Notes: generated by a model from the sequence alone, not told the origin. 45,849 nucleotides of DNA from Bradyrhizobium sp. NAS80.1 (GCF_001908205.1 NZ_LGHL01000002.1:1-45849); one strand, 5' to 3'. Numbered from the stretch's first letter, positions 35,212-45,708 are shown. Numbers and translations: made by a program.

Positions 35212-36049
35212 GTGAGCGCAATCACAGCACGACGCCGGACATTGCCGGGCTTCGGTCTCACGATGGGACTGACGCTGTCCTGGCTGTCCGTCATCATCCT
35301 GATTCCGCTCGCGGGGCTGTTCCTGAAATCGTTCGAGCTGAGCCCAGAGCAGTTCTGGGCCATCCTCTCCAGCCGCCGCACCCTGAATGCGCTCCGCGTT
35401 TCCTTCGGGCTCGCCTTTGCGGCGGCCTGCGTCAATCTGGTGATGGGCAGCATCATCGTCTGGGCGCTGGTGCGCTACCGCTTTCCGGGCCGGCGGCTGT
35501 TCGATGCCATCGTCGATGTGCCCTTCGCGCTGCCGACGGCGGTTGCCGGCGTCGCACTGACCTCGCTGTTCGCCGAGAAGGGGTGGCTGGGCGCGCCGCT
35601 CGCCGCGCTCGGCATCAAGGTGGCGTTCACGCCGCTCGGCATCTTCATCGCCATGATCTTCATCGGCATCCCCTTTGTGGTGCGCACGGTGCAGCCGGTG
35701 CTCCAGGATCTCGATCCTGAAATCGAGGAGGCCGCGGGCAGCTTGGGGGGCGAGCCGCTGGCAGACGATGATTCGCGTGATCCTGCCCTCGCTGGCCCCG
35801 GCGCTGCTCACCGGCCTCGCGCTCGCCTTCGCCCGCGCCGTCGGCGAATACGGCTCGGTGATCTTCATCGCCGGCAATCTGCCGAACGTGTCCGAGATCG
35901 CGCCGCTCCTGATCGTGATCCGTCTCTCCGAATTCCGCTATGCCGATGCGACCGCCATCGCGGTGGTCATGCTCGTCGTCTCCTTCGTCGTCATCTTCGC
36001 CGTCAACCGGCTCCAGCGCTGGGCGCAGAGCCGGATCCCGACGCGCTGA
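35212..36049 (+). pseudogene. cysT: Sulfate ABC transporter permease CysT, frameshifted
   Basis: If repaired this would be a 278-residue inner-membrane permease of the CysT/CysU type with six spans (LTLSWLSVIILIPLAGLFLKS; DVPFALPTAVAGVALTSLF) and the EAA loop. A run of six G at 35745-35750 shifts the frame inside the EAA-type loop, after EIEEAAGSLG. With five G it continues ASRWQTMIRVILPSLAPALL and ends at 36049; as written the frame reads nonsense to 36957. The start is GTG 35212 behind a G-rich ribosome site. It is probably intact in the organism. Confidence 0.9.
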
Positions 36050-36058
36050 GGTGGGATC

Positions 36059-36953
36059 ATGACGATGCAGATCGCAGATTCCGTTTCGCTGGCCTCGCCC
36101 GATGCGCGTGCGCACGCCGCCGCAGCGCACGACAACCTTCGGACCGAACGGAGGACGGTCCGCATCGTCATCATCGCGCTGGCGATGGTCTTCCTCTCCG
36201 TTTTCGTCGTGCTGCCGCTGGTCGTCGTATTCGCGCAAGCGTTCTCGAAGGGCATTCTCGCTTATCTCGCCGCGCTCGCCGAGCCGGAGGCGCTGGCTGC
36301 GATCCGGCTGACGCTGCTGGTTGCGGCGATCTCGGTCGGCCTCAATCTCGTGTTCGGCCTCGTCGCTGCCTGGGCCATCGCCAAGTTCGAGTTCAAGGGC
36401 AAGACGTTCCTGGTCACGCTGATCGACCTGCCGTTCTCGATGAGCCCGGTGATCTCGGGCCTCGTCTTCGTGCTGCTGTTCGGCGCGCAGGGCTATTTCG
36501 GTGGCTGGCTGCGCGATCACGACATCCAGATCCTGTTCGCGGTCCCCGGCATCGCGCTCGCCACCACCTTCGTGACCTTCCCGTTCGTGGCGCGCGCGCT
36601 GATCCCCCTGATGCAGGAGCAGGGCACGCAGGAGGAGGAGGCCGCGATCTCGCTCGGCGCCTCGGGCTTGCAAACGTTCTTCCGCGTCACGCTGCCCAAC
36701 ATCAAATGGGGCGTGCTCTACGGTGTCCTGCTCTGCAATGCGCGCGCGATGGGCGAGTTCGGCGCGGTCTCGGTCGTCTCCGGCCATATCCGCGGCGAGA
36801 CCAACACCATGCCGCTGCTCGTCGAAATTCTCTACAACGAGTACCAGTTCGTCGCTGCGTTTGCGATCGCCTCGCTGCTGGCGATGCTGGCGCTGATCAC
36901 GCTGATCGCCAAGACCGTTCTGGAACGTCATCTCGACGAAGGACAAGACATCA

Positions 36954-36964
<11 letters not shown>
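36059..36964 (+). CDS. cysW: Sulfate ABC transporter permease CysW
   Basis: This 301-residue second permease subunit has about six spans. An N-terminal cytoplasmic segment of about 35 residues precedes TM1 ([27 protein letters not shown]). The EAA loop reads [22 protein letters not shown], followed by [20 protein letters not shown], a CysW hallmark. It lies 9 bases after the repaired cysT stop, and its own stop overlaps cysA by 11 bases. Intact. Confidence 0.95.
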
Positions 36965-37992
<1,028 letters not shown>

Positions 37993-38046
37993 GCCGGTCC
38001 GTCGGGTCAAATTTTCCTAAATATTCACCTTTCAGCCACGGTTGGT

Positions 38047-38586
38047 ATGCAACAACGGCCCCTCATTTGGGGGCTCCTGCACATGCGCGCTGCGGTCGCG
38101 ATATCAATCACTTTGCTTCTTGCCGGCTGCGCCGGCAACGAAGCGCCGATCCAGCAGCCGTCCATGTATGCCGACATGTCAGTCCCGGGCTCCAAGCTCG
38201 ATGCGCAGGCGGCCGCGATCATGATCTCGCAATACCGCCAGAACAACGGCCTCGGCACCGTCGTCATCGATTCCGACCTGATGCGGCTTGCCGAATCCCA
38301 GTCCGGCGCCATGGCGGCGGCGAACAAGATGGACCATGATGTCCGCGCGCCCCTGGCCAAGCGGCTCAGCGCCGGCGGCTATCCGGCGAGCGTGGCGGTC
38401 GAGAACATCTCGGCCGGCTATCATACGCTGGCGGAAGCGTTTTCCGGCTGGCGCGACTCGCCCCCGCACCGCGCCAACATGCTCAAGAGCGGTGTCACAA
38501 AATTGGGCATAGCGGCAAGCTACGCTCCGGGCACCAAGTACAAGGTGTTCTGGACCATGATCCTGGCTTCGACGGATCCGCGATAA
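38047..38586 (+). CDS. CAP-domain (SCP-like) lipoprotein
   Basis: This 179-residue protein has a lipobox (LLLAGC, Cys28 from the first ATG) and a CAP/PR-1-like domain: [16 protein letters not shown] (conserved His), [18 protein letters not shown] (conserved Glu-Asn and Trp) and [19 protein letters not shown]. It is probably anchored in a membrane facing the periplasm. Bacterial CAP proteins have no settled activity. The start may instead be the ATG at 38083, giving a 15-residue signal peptide. It is not obviously linked to cysA. Confidence 0.87.
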   Translation: MQQRPLIWGLLHMRAAVAISITLLLAGCAGNEAPIQQPSMYADMSVPGSKLDAQAAAIMISQYRQNNGLGTVVIDSDLMRLAESQSGAMAAANKMDHDVRAPLAKRLSAGGYPASVAVENISAGYHTLAEAFSGWRDSPPHRANMLKSGVTKLGIAASYAPGTKYKVFWTMILASTDPR

Positions 38587-38664
38587 GCCAGACTTGATCC
38601 CGGGATGCATTGACGCCGCGGCAGACTGTCGTCACGGTGGCTCGCCTCTTGCTATTGTTCCCGC

Positions 38665-39840
38665 ATGACCGATCATAGCCCGGAAGTCGCAACAGTCCCC
38701 GCGAAGGCGCAGCGTGTCCTGGTCCTCCAGGGCGGCGGCGCGCTCGGCTCCTATCAGGCTGGCGCCTACCAGTCGCTGTGCCATTTCGGCTTCGAGCCGG
38801 AGTGGGTTGCCGGCATTTCGATCGGCGCGGTCAACGCCGCCATCATCGCCGGTAATGAGGGGCAGACACGCGTCAATCGGCTCAAGGAATTCTGGGAGAT
38901 GGTCTCCGCGCCTGTACCGTGGAAGCCGATCGGCAAGAGCGACCACAGCCGCGAGCTGTTCAATTCGACCAGCGCCGCGCTGATCGCGACCTTCGGCGTG
39001 CCCGGCTTCTTCGTGCCGCGCGTCCCGCCCGCACCGCTCTGGCCTCCCGGCAGCCCGCAAGCCCAGAGCTACTACGACACGGCGCCTTTGAAGAAGACGC
39101 TGGAACGCCTCGTCGATTTCGACCGCATCAACGACCTGAAGACGCGGTTGTCGATCGGGGCCGTCGGCGTTACCTCCGGCAACTTCAAATATTTCGACAA
39201 TTTCGAGTTCAGGAAGCTCGGCAAGAAGATCGGCCCGGAGCACATCATGGCCTCCGGTGCGCTGCCGCCCGGCTTTCCGTCCGTCGTGATCGACGGCGAG
39301 CATTACTGGGACGGCGGCATCGCCTCCAACACACCGCTCGACTTTGTGCTCGACGCCGAGGTCGATCGCGACATGCTGATCTTCCAGGTCGATCTGTTCA
39401 GCGCGCGCGGCGACCTGCCGACCTCGCTGCTCGAAGCCGCCGAGCGTGAGAAGGACATCCGCTATTCCAGCCGCACGCGGATGAATACCGACAAGAACAA
39501 GCAGCTGCACAATGCCCGCAGGGCCGTGCGCGACCTGATCAGCAAATTGCCGGACTATCTGAAGAACGACCCTTCCGTCGAATTCCTTGCGAAGGCGGCG
39601 CGCGAAAGCACCGTCACGGTGGTGCATCTGATCTACCGCAGCAAGAACTACGAATCCTCTTCCAAGGATTACGATTTCTCGCATGTCGCCATGGTCGAGC
39701 ATTGGGAAGCCGGCGTGCGCGACGTACATCTGTCGATGCGCCACAAGGACTGGCTCGAGAAACCGCAGTCCGGCGAGACCATGGTGACCTACGATCTCAC
39801 GGGGGACGTCACCGCGCCCTCGGCAAAAAGGAGCGAGTAA
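38665..39840 (+). CDS. Patatin-like phospholipase (DUF3734-type C-terminus)
   Basis: This 391-residue serine lipase-like protein has the oxyanion motif LQGGGALGSYQAGAY (residues 21-35), the nucleophile Ser52 in GISIGAVNAA and the catalytic Asp in HYWDGGIASNTPLD. The C-terminal third (RRAVRDLISKLPDY; HLIYRSKNYESSSKDYDFS) matches the domain found in patatins linked to polyhydroxybutyrate metabolism. No signal peptide is seen. bdhA follows with one base between stop and start, so the two are co-translated and possibly act together in PHB or lipid turnover. Confidence 0.9.
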   Translation: MTDHSPEVATVPAKAQRVLVLQGGGALGSYQAGAYQSLCHFGFEPEWVAGISIGAVNAAIIAGNEGQTRVNRLKEFWEMVSAPVPWKPIGKSDHSRELFNSTSAALIATFGVPGFFVPRVPPAPLWPPGSPQAQSYYDTAPLKKTLERLVDFDRINDLKTRLSIGAVGVTSGNFKYFDNFEFRKLGKKIGPEHIMASGALPPGFPSVVIDGEHYWDGGIASNTPLDFVLDAEVDRDMLIFQVDLFSARGDLPTSLLEAAEREKDIRYSSRTRMNTDKNKQLHNARRAVRDLISKLPDYLKNDPSVEFLAKAARESTVTVVHLIYRSKNYESSSKDYDFSHVAMVEHWEAGVRDVHLSMRHKDWLEKPQSGETMVTYDLTGDVTAPSAKRSE

Positions 39841-39841
39841 A

Positions 39842-40630
39842 ATGGGTAGTCTGTCAGGCAAGAATGCCGTCGTGACCGGGTCGACCAGTGGCATCGGGCT
39901 TGCCTATGCGCGTGCCTTCGCCAGCGCCGGCGCCAATGTCGTCATCAACGGCTTCGGCTCGCCAGAGGACATCGAGAAGGAGCGCTTGAAGATCGAGTCC
40001 GACTTCAAGGTGAAAGCGGTCTACTCGCCCGCCGACATGACCAAGCCGGCGGAAATCGCCGCGATGATCGCACTCGGAGAGAAGAGCTTCGGTTCGGTCG
40101 ACATTCTCGTCAACAATGCCGGCATCCAGTTCGTCTCGCCCATCGAGGAATTCCCGATCGAGAAGTGGGACCAGATCATCGCGATCAACCTGTCATCGGC
40201 CTTCCACGCCATTCGCGCTGCTGTCCCCGGCATGAAGAAGAAAGGCTGGGGCCGTATCATCAACACGGCTTCGGCGCACTCGCTGGTCGCCTCGCCCTTC
40301 AAGTCGGCCTATGTGTCGGCCAAGCACGGCATCGCGGGCCTGACCAAGACCGTGGCGCTGGAAGTCGCGACCCACAAGATCACCTGCAACTGCATCAGCC
40401 CCGGCTATGTCTGGACGCCGCTGGTGGAAAAGCAGATCCCCGATACGATGAAGGCGCGCAACCTGACGCGCGAGCAGGTCATCAACGACGTGCTGCTCGA
40501 CGCGCAGCCGACCAAGGAGTTCGTCACCTCCGAGCAGGTCGCCGCGCTGGCGCTGTTCCTGTGCGGCGACGATGCCGCGCAGATCACCGGCACCAACCTC
40601 TCGATCGACGGCGGCTGGACTGCGGAGTAG
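39842..40630 (+). CDS. bdhA: 3-hydroxybutyrate dehydrogenase
   Basis: This 262-residue short-chain dehydrogenase oxidises D-3-hydroxybutyrate to acetoacetate, using NAD. The cofactor motif is VTGSTSGIGLAYA (residues 10-22), with NNAGIQFVSPIEEFP, the catalytic Ser-Tyr-Lys in NTASAHSLVASPFKSAYVSAKHG and the SPGYVWTPLVEKQIP segment typical of BdhA. It is directly coupled to the patatin gene. A double hairpin separates it from the convergent TSUP gene. Confidence 0.94.
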   Translation: MGSLSGKNAVVTGSTSGIGLAYARAFASAGANVVINGFGSPEDIEKERLKIESDFKVKAVYSPADMTKPAEIAAMIALGEKSFGSVDILVNNAGIQFVSPIEEFPIEKWDQIIAINLSSAFHAIRAAVPGMKKKGWGRIINTASAHSLVASPFKSAYVSAKHGIAGLTKTVALEVATHKITCNCISPGYVWTPLVEKQIPDTMKARNLTREQVINDVLLDAQPTKEFVTSEQVAALALFLCGDDAAQITGTNLSIDGGWTAE

Positions 40631-40644
40631 CTCCGCTCTCTGTC

Positions 40645-40740
40645 ATGCCCCGGCTTGACCGGGGCATCCAGTACGCTGCGGCCTCTCGGCTCAATCACAG
40701 GCGTCTCTGGAATACTGGGTCGCCCGGTCAAGCCGGGCGA
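40645..40740. repeat. Double-hairpin intergenic repeat between convergent genes
   Basis: Hairpin 1 is ATGCCCCGG / CCGGGGCAT (40645-40667) and hairpin 2 is TCGCCCGG / CCGGGCGA (40720-40740), each with a 5-base loop. The inner flanks CCAGTA and TACTGG can also pair, giving a cloverleaf-like structure. It is a Bradyrhizobium-type palindromic element and probably ends transcription from both bdhA and the TSUP gene. Confidence 0.85.
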
Positions 40741-40770
40741 CGACACCGAGAATGGGGCGCCGTTTTTCGT

Positions 40771-41595
40771 TCAATGGCTCCAGGCCAGAGCGGTGACGAT
40801 CGCGGATGACAGGTTCAATTCCGCGAACATGATCTTGCCGGCGACCACGATGAGGACGCTGGCGAGCGCCAGGCGCAGCACCGTCTCCGGCACGCGGGTC
40901 GCGCTGTAGCTGCCGAGGATGATGCCGGGCAGCGATCCCATCAGCAAAACGCCCATCAGGCCCCAGTCGACCGAGCCGAGCAGCCAGTGTCCGGTCCCGG
41001 CCACCAGCGTCAGCGGCACGGCATGGGCGATATCGGAGCCGACAATGGTCGCCATCGGCAGGCGCGGGTAGAGCAGCAGAAGAACGGTGACGCCAACGGC
41101 GCCGGCGCCGACCGACGAAATCGAGACCAGTACGCCGAGCACGATGCCGGTGCTGACGGTCGCGATCGCCGTTGTGCGGTCGTCGATGCGCTCCAGTCTT
41201 TTGCGGTAACGCTCCAGGATCGACTTGCGGAAGATCAGGGAGATCGCCGTCAGCGTTAGGGCAAAGCACAGCACCAGGTTGACCAGGTTGCGCTCGGCAT
41301 CGCTTCTGAGATCGAGCTTCCACAACACCAACAACGTCAGGGCGCTTGCCGGAATGCTGCCGCAGGCGAGCCGCAGCACCGCGGGCCAGTGCACGCTGCG
41401 CGACCAGCCATGCACGACGCAGCCGCCGGTCTTGGTGGCGGCGGCATAGAGCAGATCGGTGCCGACAGCGGTCGTTGGATGAATGCCGAACAGTAGGATC
41501 AGGAGCGGCGTCATCAACGAGCCGCCACCTACGCCGGTCATCCCGACCAGCAGGCCGACGCCGAATCCGGAGGCGACGTAGAGCGGATCAATCAT
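40771..41595 (-). CDS. TSUP (TauE/SafE) family membrane transporter
   Basis: This 274-residue protein has about eight hydrophobic spans and the family repeats GLLVGMTGVGGGSLMTPLLILLFGIHP at the N-terminus and GVLVSISSVGAGAVGVTVLLLLYP in the second half. TSUP proteins move anions such as sulfite, sulfoacetate or organosulfonates. Given the sulfate locus 3 kb away, a sulfite-exporting role is possible, but it is not in that operon and the substrate cannot be read from sequence. Confidence 0.88.
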   Translation of the reverse strand: MIDPLYVASGFGVGLLVGMTGVGGGSLMTPLLILLFGIHPTTAVGTDLLYAAATKTGGCVVHGWSRSVHWPAVLRLACGSIPASALTLLVLWKLDLRSDAERNLVNLVLCFALTLTAISLIFRKSILERYRKRLERIDDRTTAIATVSTGIVLGVLVSISSVGAGAVGVTVLLLLYPRLPMATIVGSDIAHAVPLTLVAGTGHWLLGSVDWGLMGVLLMGSLPGIILGSYSATRVPETVLRLALASVLIVVAGKIMFAELNLSSAIVTALAWSH

Positions 41596-41790
41596 AGTTC
41601 GGGAATCTTAGGTTTATCTCGTGAGTTGGGCAATATGACGTAGAATAAACTTTCCCTGAGGTGCAATTGTTTGGCGAGAATAAGAAAAATTGTGCTGCGG
41701 CTGCCAAATAGGTAGGCGTTTTCCCTCGTTCGCGGGCATGTTGCGAAAAGGCCGTTCCCTAGGGCAGCAAGCTGGAGCAGCGCGCGGCGC

Positions 41791-43158
41791 CTATTTGCCA
41801 AACGCCAGAACGTGCAGGCCCAGCCGCTGCCGCACGATCCAGAACAGCAGCAGCGTCTCGAAGGTGAGCGAGATCGACGTCGCCGCCGCGGCGCCATGGC
41901 CTCCGAAGCGCGGTACCAGCGCGATGCAGAGCATCACATTCATCAGGAACGCCAGCGCGTAGGCCAGCGCGCAGATCCTCTGTTGTCCGAGCATGTTGAG
42001 CAGACGCTCGACCGGTCCGATCGCGGCGCGCACCATCAGCCCGATCGCGGCAACGAACATGATGTCGTAGCCGACCACGAATTGCGGCCCGAACAGCCAG
42101 AGCAGCGGCTTGCCGAGCGCGAGCAGTACGATGGTCGCCGCCAGCGACGGCCAGAACGTCCAGTTTATGGCATGCGCCACATAGGCCGACAGGCGCGCCT
42201 TGTCGCCGAGTGCGTTGTACTCGGCGAAGCGATGCGCTGTCGTCGCCGACATCGCATAGTGGATGAACGAGACCAGCGCGAGCGTCTTCACCACGGCGAA
42301 GTAGACGCCGACCTCCTCGGCGGGACGGAACTGCTGAAGCACCAGCACGTCGGTGTAGGAGAGCAGCAGGTAGAAGCTCTCGACCAGCAGGATCGGCAGC
42401 GAGACGGCAAGCCAGCCGCTGATGTCGTAGGTCTTGGGGCCGGGCTCGATATGGTCGGCGAGTTTGCGGTTCAGCACCACCATCTGCCCGGTCATCGCGA
42501 TCCACACTGCGCCGGCGCTCGCGACCATCGCGGCCACCGCGCCGAGATGATAGCCGAGCAGGAAAGCGCAGGCCGTGATGCCGATGATCAGCGCCTGGCG
42601 GACGATGAATTGCGGCATCAGGCCGAGCTGCATCCAGTCGTGCGAGCGCGCGATGCCGTCCTGGGTGTTGGCGACGACGAAGGCGGGCAGCGTCATGCAG
42701 CCGACATAGAGCGGCAATTCCTCGGCCGGATCGATCCATGGCGAGAGCAGTTTGACGATGCCGGCGAGCGCAAGCGACAAGAGCGTGGAGACGGTGAAGG
42801 TCAGCCAGCGGCTGCCGGAGAGGAAGCCACGCAGCAGCCTATGATCGCCGCTGGCGCGGTACTCCGGAATGATCTTTTGTGCGGAGGCCGAGATGCCGAA
42901 ATCCATCATGCTGCCGAGCAGCAGCACCCAGGTCCAGACATAGACATAGACGCCGTAGTCGGACGTGCCCATCCAGCGCGCGAGCAGGACCTGCGAGAAA
43001 TAGGCAAGGCCCGCACTGATGACGCGGATGACGAAGATGGTGCTGGCAAGCCGCCGCGTCAGCGAAGCCTCGCTCGATCCGCCGGCCAGCTTGCCGCGCA
43101 GCCGCGCGATCAGCCCGGCCGGTCCGGTCGTTGCGGGTTCAGCATCCATCACGGCCAT
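41791..43158 (-). CDS. Polysaccharide flippase-like membrane protein (MOP superfamily)
   Basis: This 455-residue protein has about 12-14 hydrophobic spans, following the PST/Wzx-type pattern: FVIRVISAGLAYFSQVLLARWMGTSDYG in TM1-2 (core QVLLARWMG) and LLLSYTDVLVLQQFRPAEEVGVYF in the middle. It is likely to flip lipid-linked saccharides across the inner membrane. The ATG at 43158 (MAVMDAEP) with GGGGATC upstream is preferred; an in-frame ATG at 43212 lacks a ribosome site. The 195-base gap 41596-41790 downstream holds no visible gene. Confidence 0.85.
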   Translation of the reverse strand: MAVMDAEPATTGPAGLIARLRGKLAGGSSEASLTRRLASTIFVIRVISAGLAYFSQVLLARWMGTSDYGVYVYVWTWVLLLGSMMDFGISASAQKIIPEYRASGDHRLLRGFLSGSRWLTFTVSTLLSLALAGIVKLLSPWIDPAEELPLYVGCMTLPAFVVANTQDGIARSHDWMQLGLMPQFIVRQALIIGITACAFLLGYHLGAVAAMVASAGAVWIAMTGQMVVLNRKLADHIEPGPKTYDISGWLAVSLPILLVESFYLLLSYTDVLVLQQFRPAEEVGVYFAVVKTLALVSFIHYAMSATTAHRFAEYNALGDKARLSAYVAHAINWTFWPSLAATIVLLALGKPLLWLFGPQFVVGYDIMFVAAIGLMVRAAIGPVERLLNMLGQQRICALAYALAFLMNVMLCIALVPRFGGHGAAAATSISLTFETLLLFWIVRQRLGLHVLAFGK

Positions 43159-43409
43159 GTCGAGATCCCCAGGCGTTCCGCATGCTGCGGCAGGCTTCGA
43201 CCTAGCAACCATTCGTTAAGATACGGTTGGGTCAAAGATGTTAGCCTGGGACGTGTACGCATGAACCAGCGCGCCCGTCAGGGGGGTATGAGTTCGGTGA
43301 ACCTGCAGAGGTTCGAGAGCTGCCAGCGATCATCAGCTGGAAAAAGCAGGCGCCTGGCCGCCTCCATGCTGGCCCAATCGGGACGAGAGCCATGGTTCGG
43401 CAAGAGTGA

Positions 43410-43429
43410 GGCGGCCCTTTGGGGCCGCC
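43410..43429 (-). terminator. Hairpin downstream of the small secreted protein gene
   Basis: Arms GGCGGCCC (43410-43417) and GGGCCGCC (43422-43429) with a 4-base loop lie 24 bases after the stop of the minus-strand gene ending at 43453. There is no T-run, so it is a weak or factor-assisted terminator. The 294-base gap 43159-43452 holds no other supported feature; a 58-codon plus-strand frame (43261-43437) has no family resemblance. Confidence 0.6.
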
Positions 43430-43452
43430 AGACTTAGCCTCAGAACGGATGG

Positions 43453-43815
43453 CTATTGGCAGAGATGCCGGACACCGTCAGCACCCTTGAAATAGGTGCC
43501 GGGCCTGCAGACGATGCCGTTGCGGGTGGCATACGTATTCCAGTCGCCGTGCCAGCCCAATTCGCCGTACATGGCGTTGGGACTGCCCCAGCCGCCGATG
43601 GCAGCGCCCGCCGCCACGGGCTGATGATACGCCGTTCGCCGCAGTGGCTGCCTGTATCGATAAACGGGGGTACTCCCGGTTCCAAGACCCGTGCAGCTGG
43701 AGAATTCAGCTTCGCAAGCGTCCGGATTGGAGAGCGCCGCCTGCGCTAGTGCACCAGAACTGGACAGGGCGGATGCCGCAATCACGACAGCGCCAAGAAC
43801 TTTCAAATTCATCAT
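43453..43815 (-). CDS. Small secreted protein of unknown function
   Basis: This 120-residue protein has a clear signal peptide (VLGAVVIAASALSSSGALAQ). The mature part contains four cysteines (ACEAEFSSC near the start; VCRPG and HLCQ near the end), a Tyr/Arg segment and Gly/Trp-rich sequence (GGWGSPNAMYGELGWHGDW). No family is recognised. Adjacent ATGs at 43815 and 43812 are both possible starts behind AGGAGC. It is a single-gene unit followed by a hairpin. Confidence 0.75.
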   Translation of the reverse strand: MMNLKVLGAVVIAASALSSSGALAQAALSNPDACEAEFSSCTGLGTGSTPVYRYRQPLRRTAYHQPVAAGAAIGGWGSPNAMYGELGWHGDWNTYATRNGIVCRPGTYFKGADGVRHLCQ

Positions 43816-44061
43816 GGCTTGCTCCTCGCGGTTGGACGGTGGCGCAAAATGCCCCGTCTGGCAGCAGCCTATCGACGTTTGAAAGCCTGACTATGCTACT
43901 TCGGCAAAAACGGAACCGCCATGATTGGGACGGCTCCGGGTCACGAACGGTATGCTCTGGCTGATGATTTCCGCTTGAGCGTCAGACGCTGACGTCTGCG
44001 CCCTTTCGAGTACATGTTCTCGCGTGCAATTGTGCACGGGGGCCCGGACGATGGGGGGGCA

Positions 44062-44901
44062 TCACTCCAGGTTCGTACTGAACTCGTACGACTTTTCCGG
44101 TCCGACCAGTGTGAACTTCAGCGCCGCGCCCTCGGCTTTGGCGCCCGGCGGCAGCCCGTCGAGTTCGAACGAGAAGCGCTTCACACCGGGCGGGCTGTGC
44201 TCGACCGGCGCGGGGATCGGCAGCGACCAGTCGGGCGTCGGACCTTCCACGAAAAGATTGACGTTGCGGCCATCAGGCACAGCCACGTCGACCACCACAT
44301 TCTTAGTCCCGTCACGCTTGATGTCGCGGATGGTGAGCGGATTGGCATCACCGATATTGGCGGGCTTTGGCACGGTGTCCAGCGCTGCACGCAGATTTGC
44401 GTCCTCGGTGGAGGCCACGCTGTTGAAACCGAGCTCGGCATTGGCGTCGACGGGAATGCAGAGCTTTTCGCACACCGCGTAGTTGATCTCGGCCCGCAGC
44501 GTCACCGGCTTGTCGGCGGCCTTGGCGACGATGCGCAAGGGCAGCACGATCTGGTCGTGATAGCCGATCGAATGGCCGCCCGCGCCGTCATCGAACTTCA
44601 ACGGCGCCGGCCACATCACTGTCACCGCCTCGACATTTTCCGATTTGGAGAAGTCGAACCGCGGCGGAACGCCGGAGTCTCCGGGCGTGCGCCAGTAGGT
44701 CTTCCAGCCTGGCTGAAGCTGGAACGCGATACCGCCGAGCAGGACCGCGCCGCTGCGCGATCCCGCGAGCAGCCGCACCGCGGAATGTCCGTCGCGCTGC
44801 CATGGCGAAGCGTCGTCGGCACGGGCTTCGAGCGCCAGCAACGACGCAAACAGGGTTGTCGCGACGCCGATCGCCGCACGCATGGGAACTCTTGTGAGCA
44901 T
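44062..44901 (-). CDS. Periplasmic DsbD N-terminal-domain (thiol:disulfide interchange-like) protein
   Basis: This 279-residue exported protein has a signal peptide (AAIGVATTLFASLLALEARA). It resembles the DsbD alpha-domain (DsbDN): GGIAFQLQPGWKTYWRTPGDSG, a VMWPAPLKF segment, IGYHDQIVLPLRI and the Cys pair in NYAVCEKLCIPV near residue 146. Unlike DsbD it lacks the membrane and thioredoxin domains, so it would need a partner to receive electrons. The start is ATG 44901 or ATG 44883. It diverges from the YqgE gene. The 246-base gap 43816-44061 downstream holds no visible gene. Confidence 0.85.
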   Translation of the reverse strand: MLTRVPMRAAIGVATTLFASLLALEARADDASPWQRDGHSAVRLLAGSRSGAVLLGGIAFQLQPGWKTYWRTPGDSGVPPRFDFSKSENVEAVTVMWPAPLKFDDGAGGHSIGYHDQIVLPLRIVAKAADKPVTLRAEINYAVCEKLCIPVDANAELGFNSVASTEDANLRAALDTVPKPANIGDANPLTIRDIKRDGTKNVVVDVAVPDGRNVNLFVEGPTPDWSLPIPAPVEHSPPGVKRFSFELDGLPPGAKAEGAALKFTLVGPEKSYEFSTNLE

Positions 44902-45042
44902 GGCACGTCTTTACAGGGTCCCCCCGGGGCAAACCATTGAATTGCTTGTGATGGATGCACTTGAATCAAGTCTCTGCAAGCTTGATTTGACAGCAGACCG
45001 GCCCGATATCAGGATAGGAATTGAAACCGGAGTGCTTTACCG

Positions 45043-45684
45043 ATGGCTCCCGCAGGCAAGAGGACGGGCGAAAGCACCCGCAGGGCAGGCCCCGCGCTCC
45101 CCAATTCGGGTTATCTCGACGGCCGGCTCCTGATCGCGATGCCCGTGATGGGCGATTCTCGCTTCGAGCGTTCGGTGATCTATCTCTGCGCCCATTCGGC
45201 GGAGGGCGCGATGGGCATCATCGTCAATCATCCGGCCGGCAGCATCGATTTCCCCGAGCTCTTGCAGCAACTCGGCATCATCAAGAAGGGCGAACACATC
45301 AAGTTGCCGGAGAATGCCGAAAGCATGAAGGTGCTGCGCGGCGGCCCGGTCGATACCGGGCGCGGCTTCGTACTGCATTCCAGCGACTTCTACATCGAGA
45401 ACGCGACGCTCAGGATCGACGACGGCGTCTGCCTCACGGCAACCGTCGATATCCTGCGGGCGATTGCCAACGGCTCGGGCCCCAAGCACGCCATCCTCGC
45501 GCTCGGTTACGCCGGCTGGGCACCGGGCCAGCTTGAGACCGAGATCCAGAGCAATGGCTGGCTCCATTGCGACGCGGATGCTGACCTGATCTTCGGCGAC
45601 GACGTCGACGAGAAATACGCCCGCGCCCTGCGTAAGATTGGCATCGACCCCGGCATGCTCTCGAACGAGGCGGGGCACGCGTAG
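45043..45684 (+). CDS. YqgE/AlgH family protein (DUF179)
   Basis: This 213-residue cytoplasmic protein matches the YqgE/AlgH family: [30 protein letters not shown] (core [16 protein letters not shown]), [29 protein letters not shown] and [22 protein letters not shown]. In Pseudomonas AlgH affects alginate and other traits; the biochemical role is unknown. The ATG at 45043 gives a slightly long hydrophilic N-terminus compared with homologues. Confidence 0.93.
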   Translation: MAPAGKRTGESTRRAGPALPNSGYLDGRLLIAMPVMGDSRFERSVIYLCAHSAEGAMGIIVNHPAGSIDFPELLQQLGIIKKGEHIKLPENAESMKVLRGGPVDTGRGFVLHSSDFYIENATLRIDDGVCLTATVDILRAIANGSGPKHAILALGYAGWAPGQLETEIQSNGWLHCDADADLIFGDDVDEKYARALRKIGIDPGMLSNEAGHA

Positions 45685-45708
45685 CTGTTGCCGCACCCTC
45701 CGCTGTCG

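Noticed and set aside
37993..38339. Apparent 115-residue C-terminal extension of CysA
   Set aside because: Product of the extra C at 37912-37918; it overlaps a lipoprotein gene, and the repaired frame stops at 37992 with a normal CysA ending.
41812..43437. Plus-strand 541-codon frame opposite the flippase
   Set aside because: Antisense shadow rich in Arg/Gln/His; it only leaves the opposing gene for its last 60 codons, which match nothing recognised.
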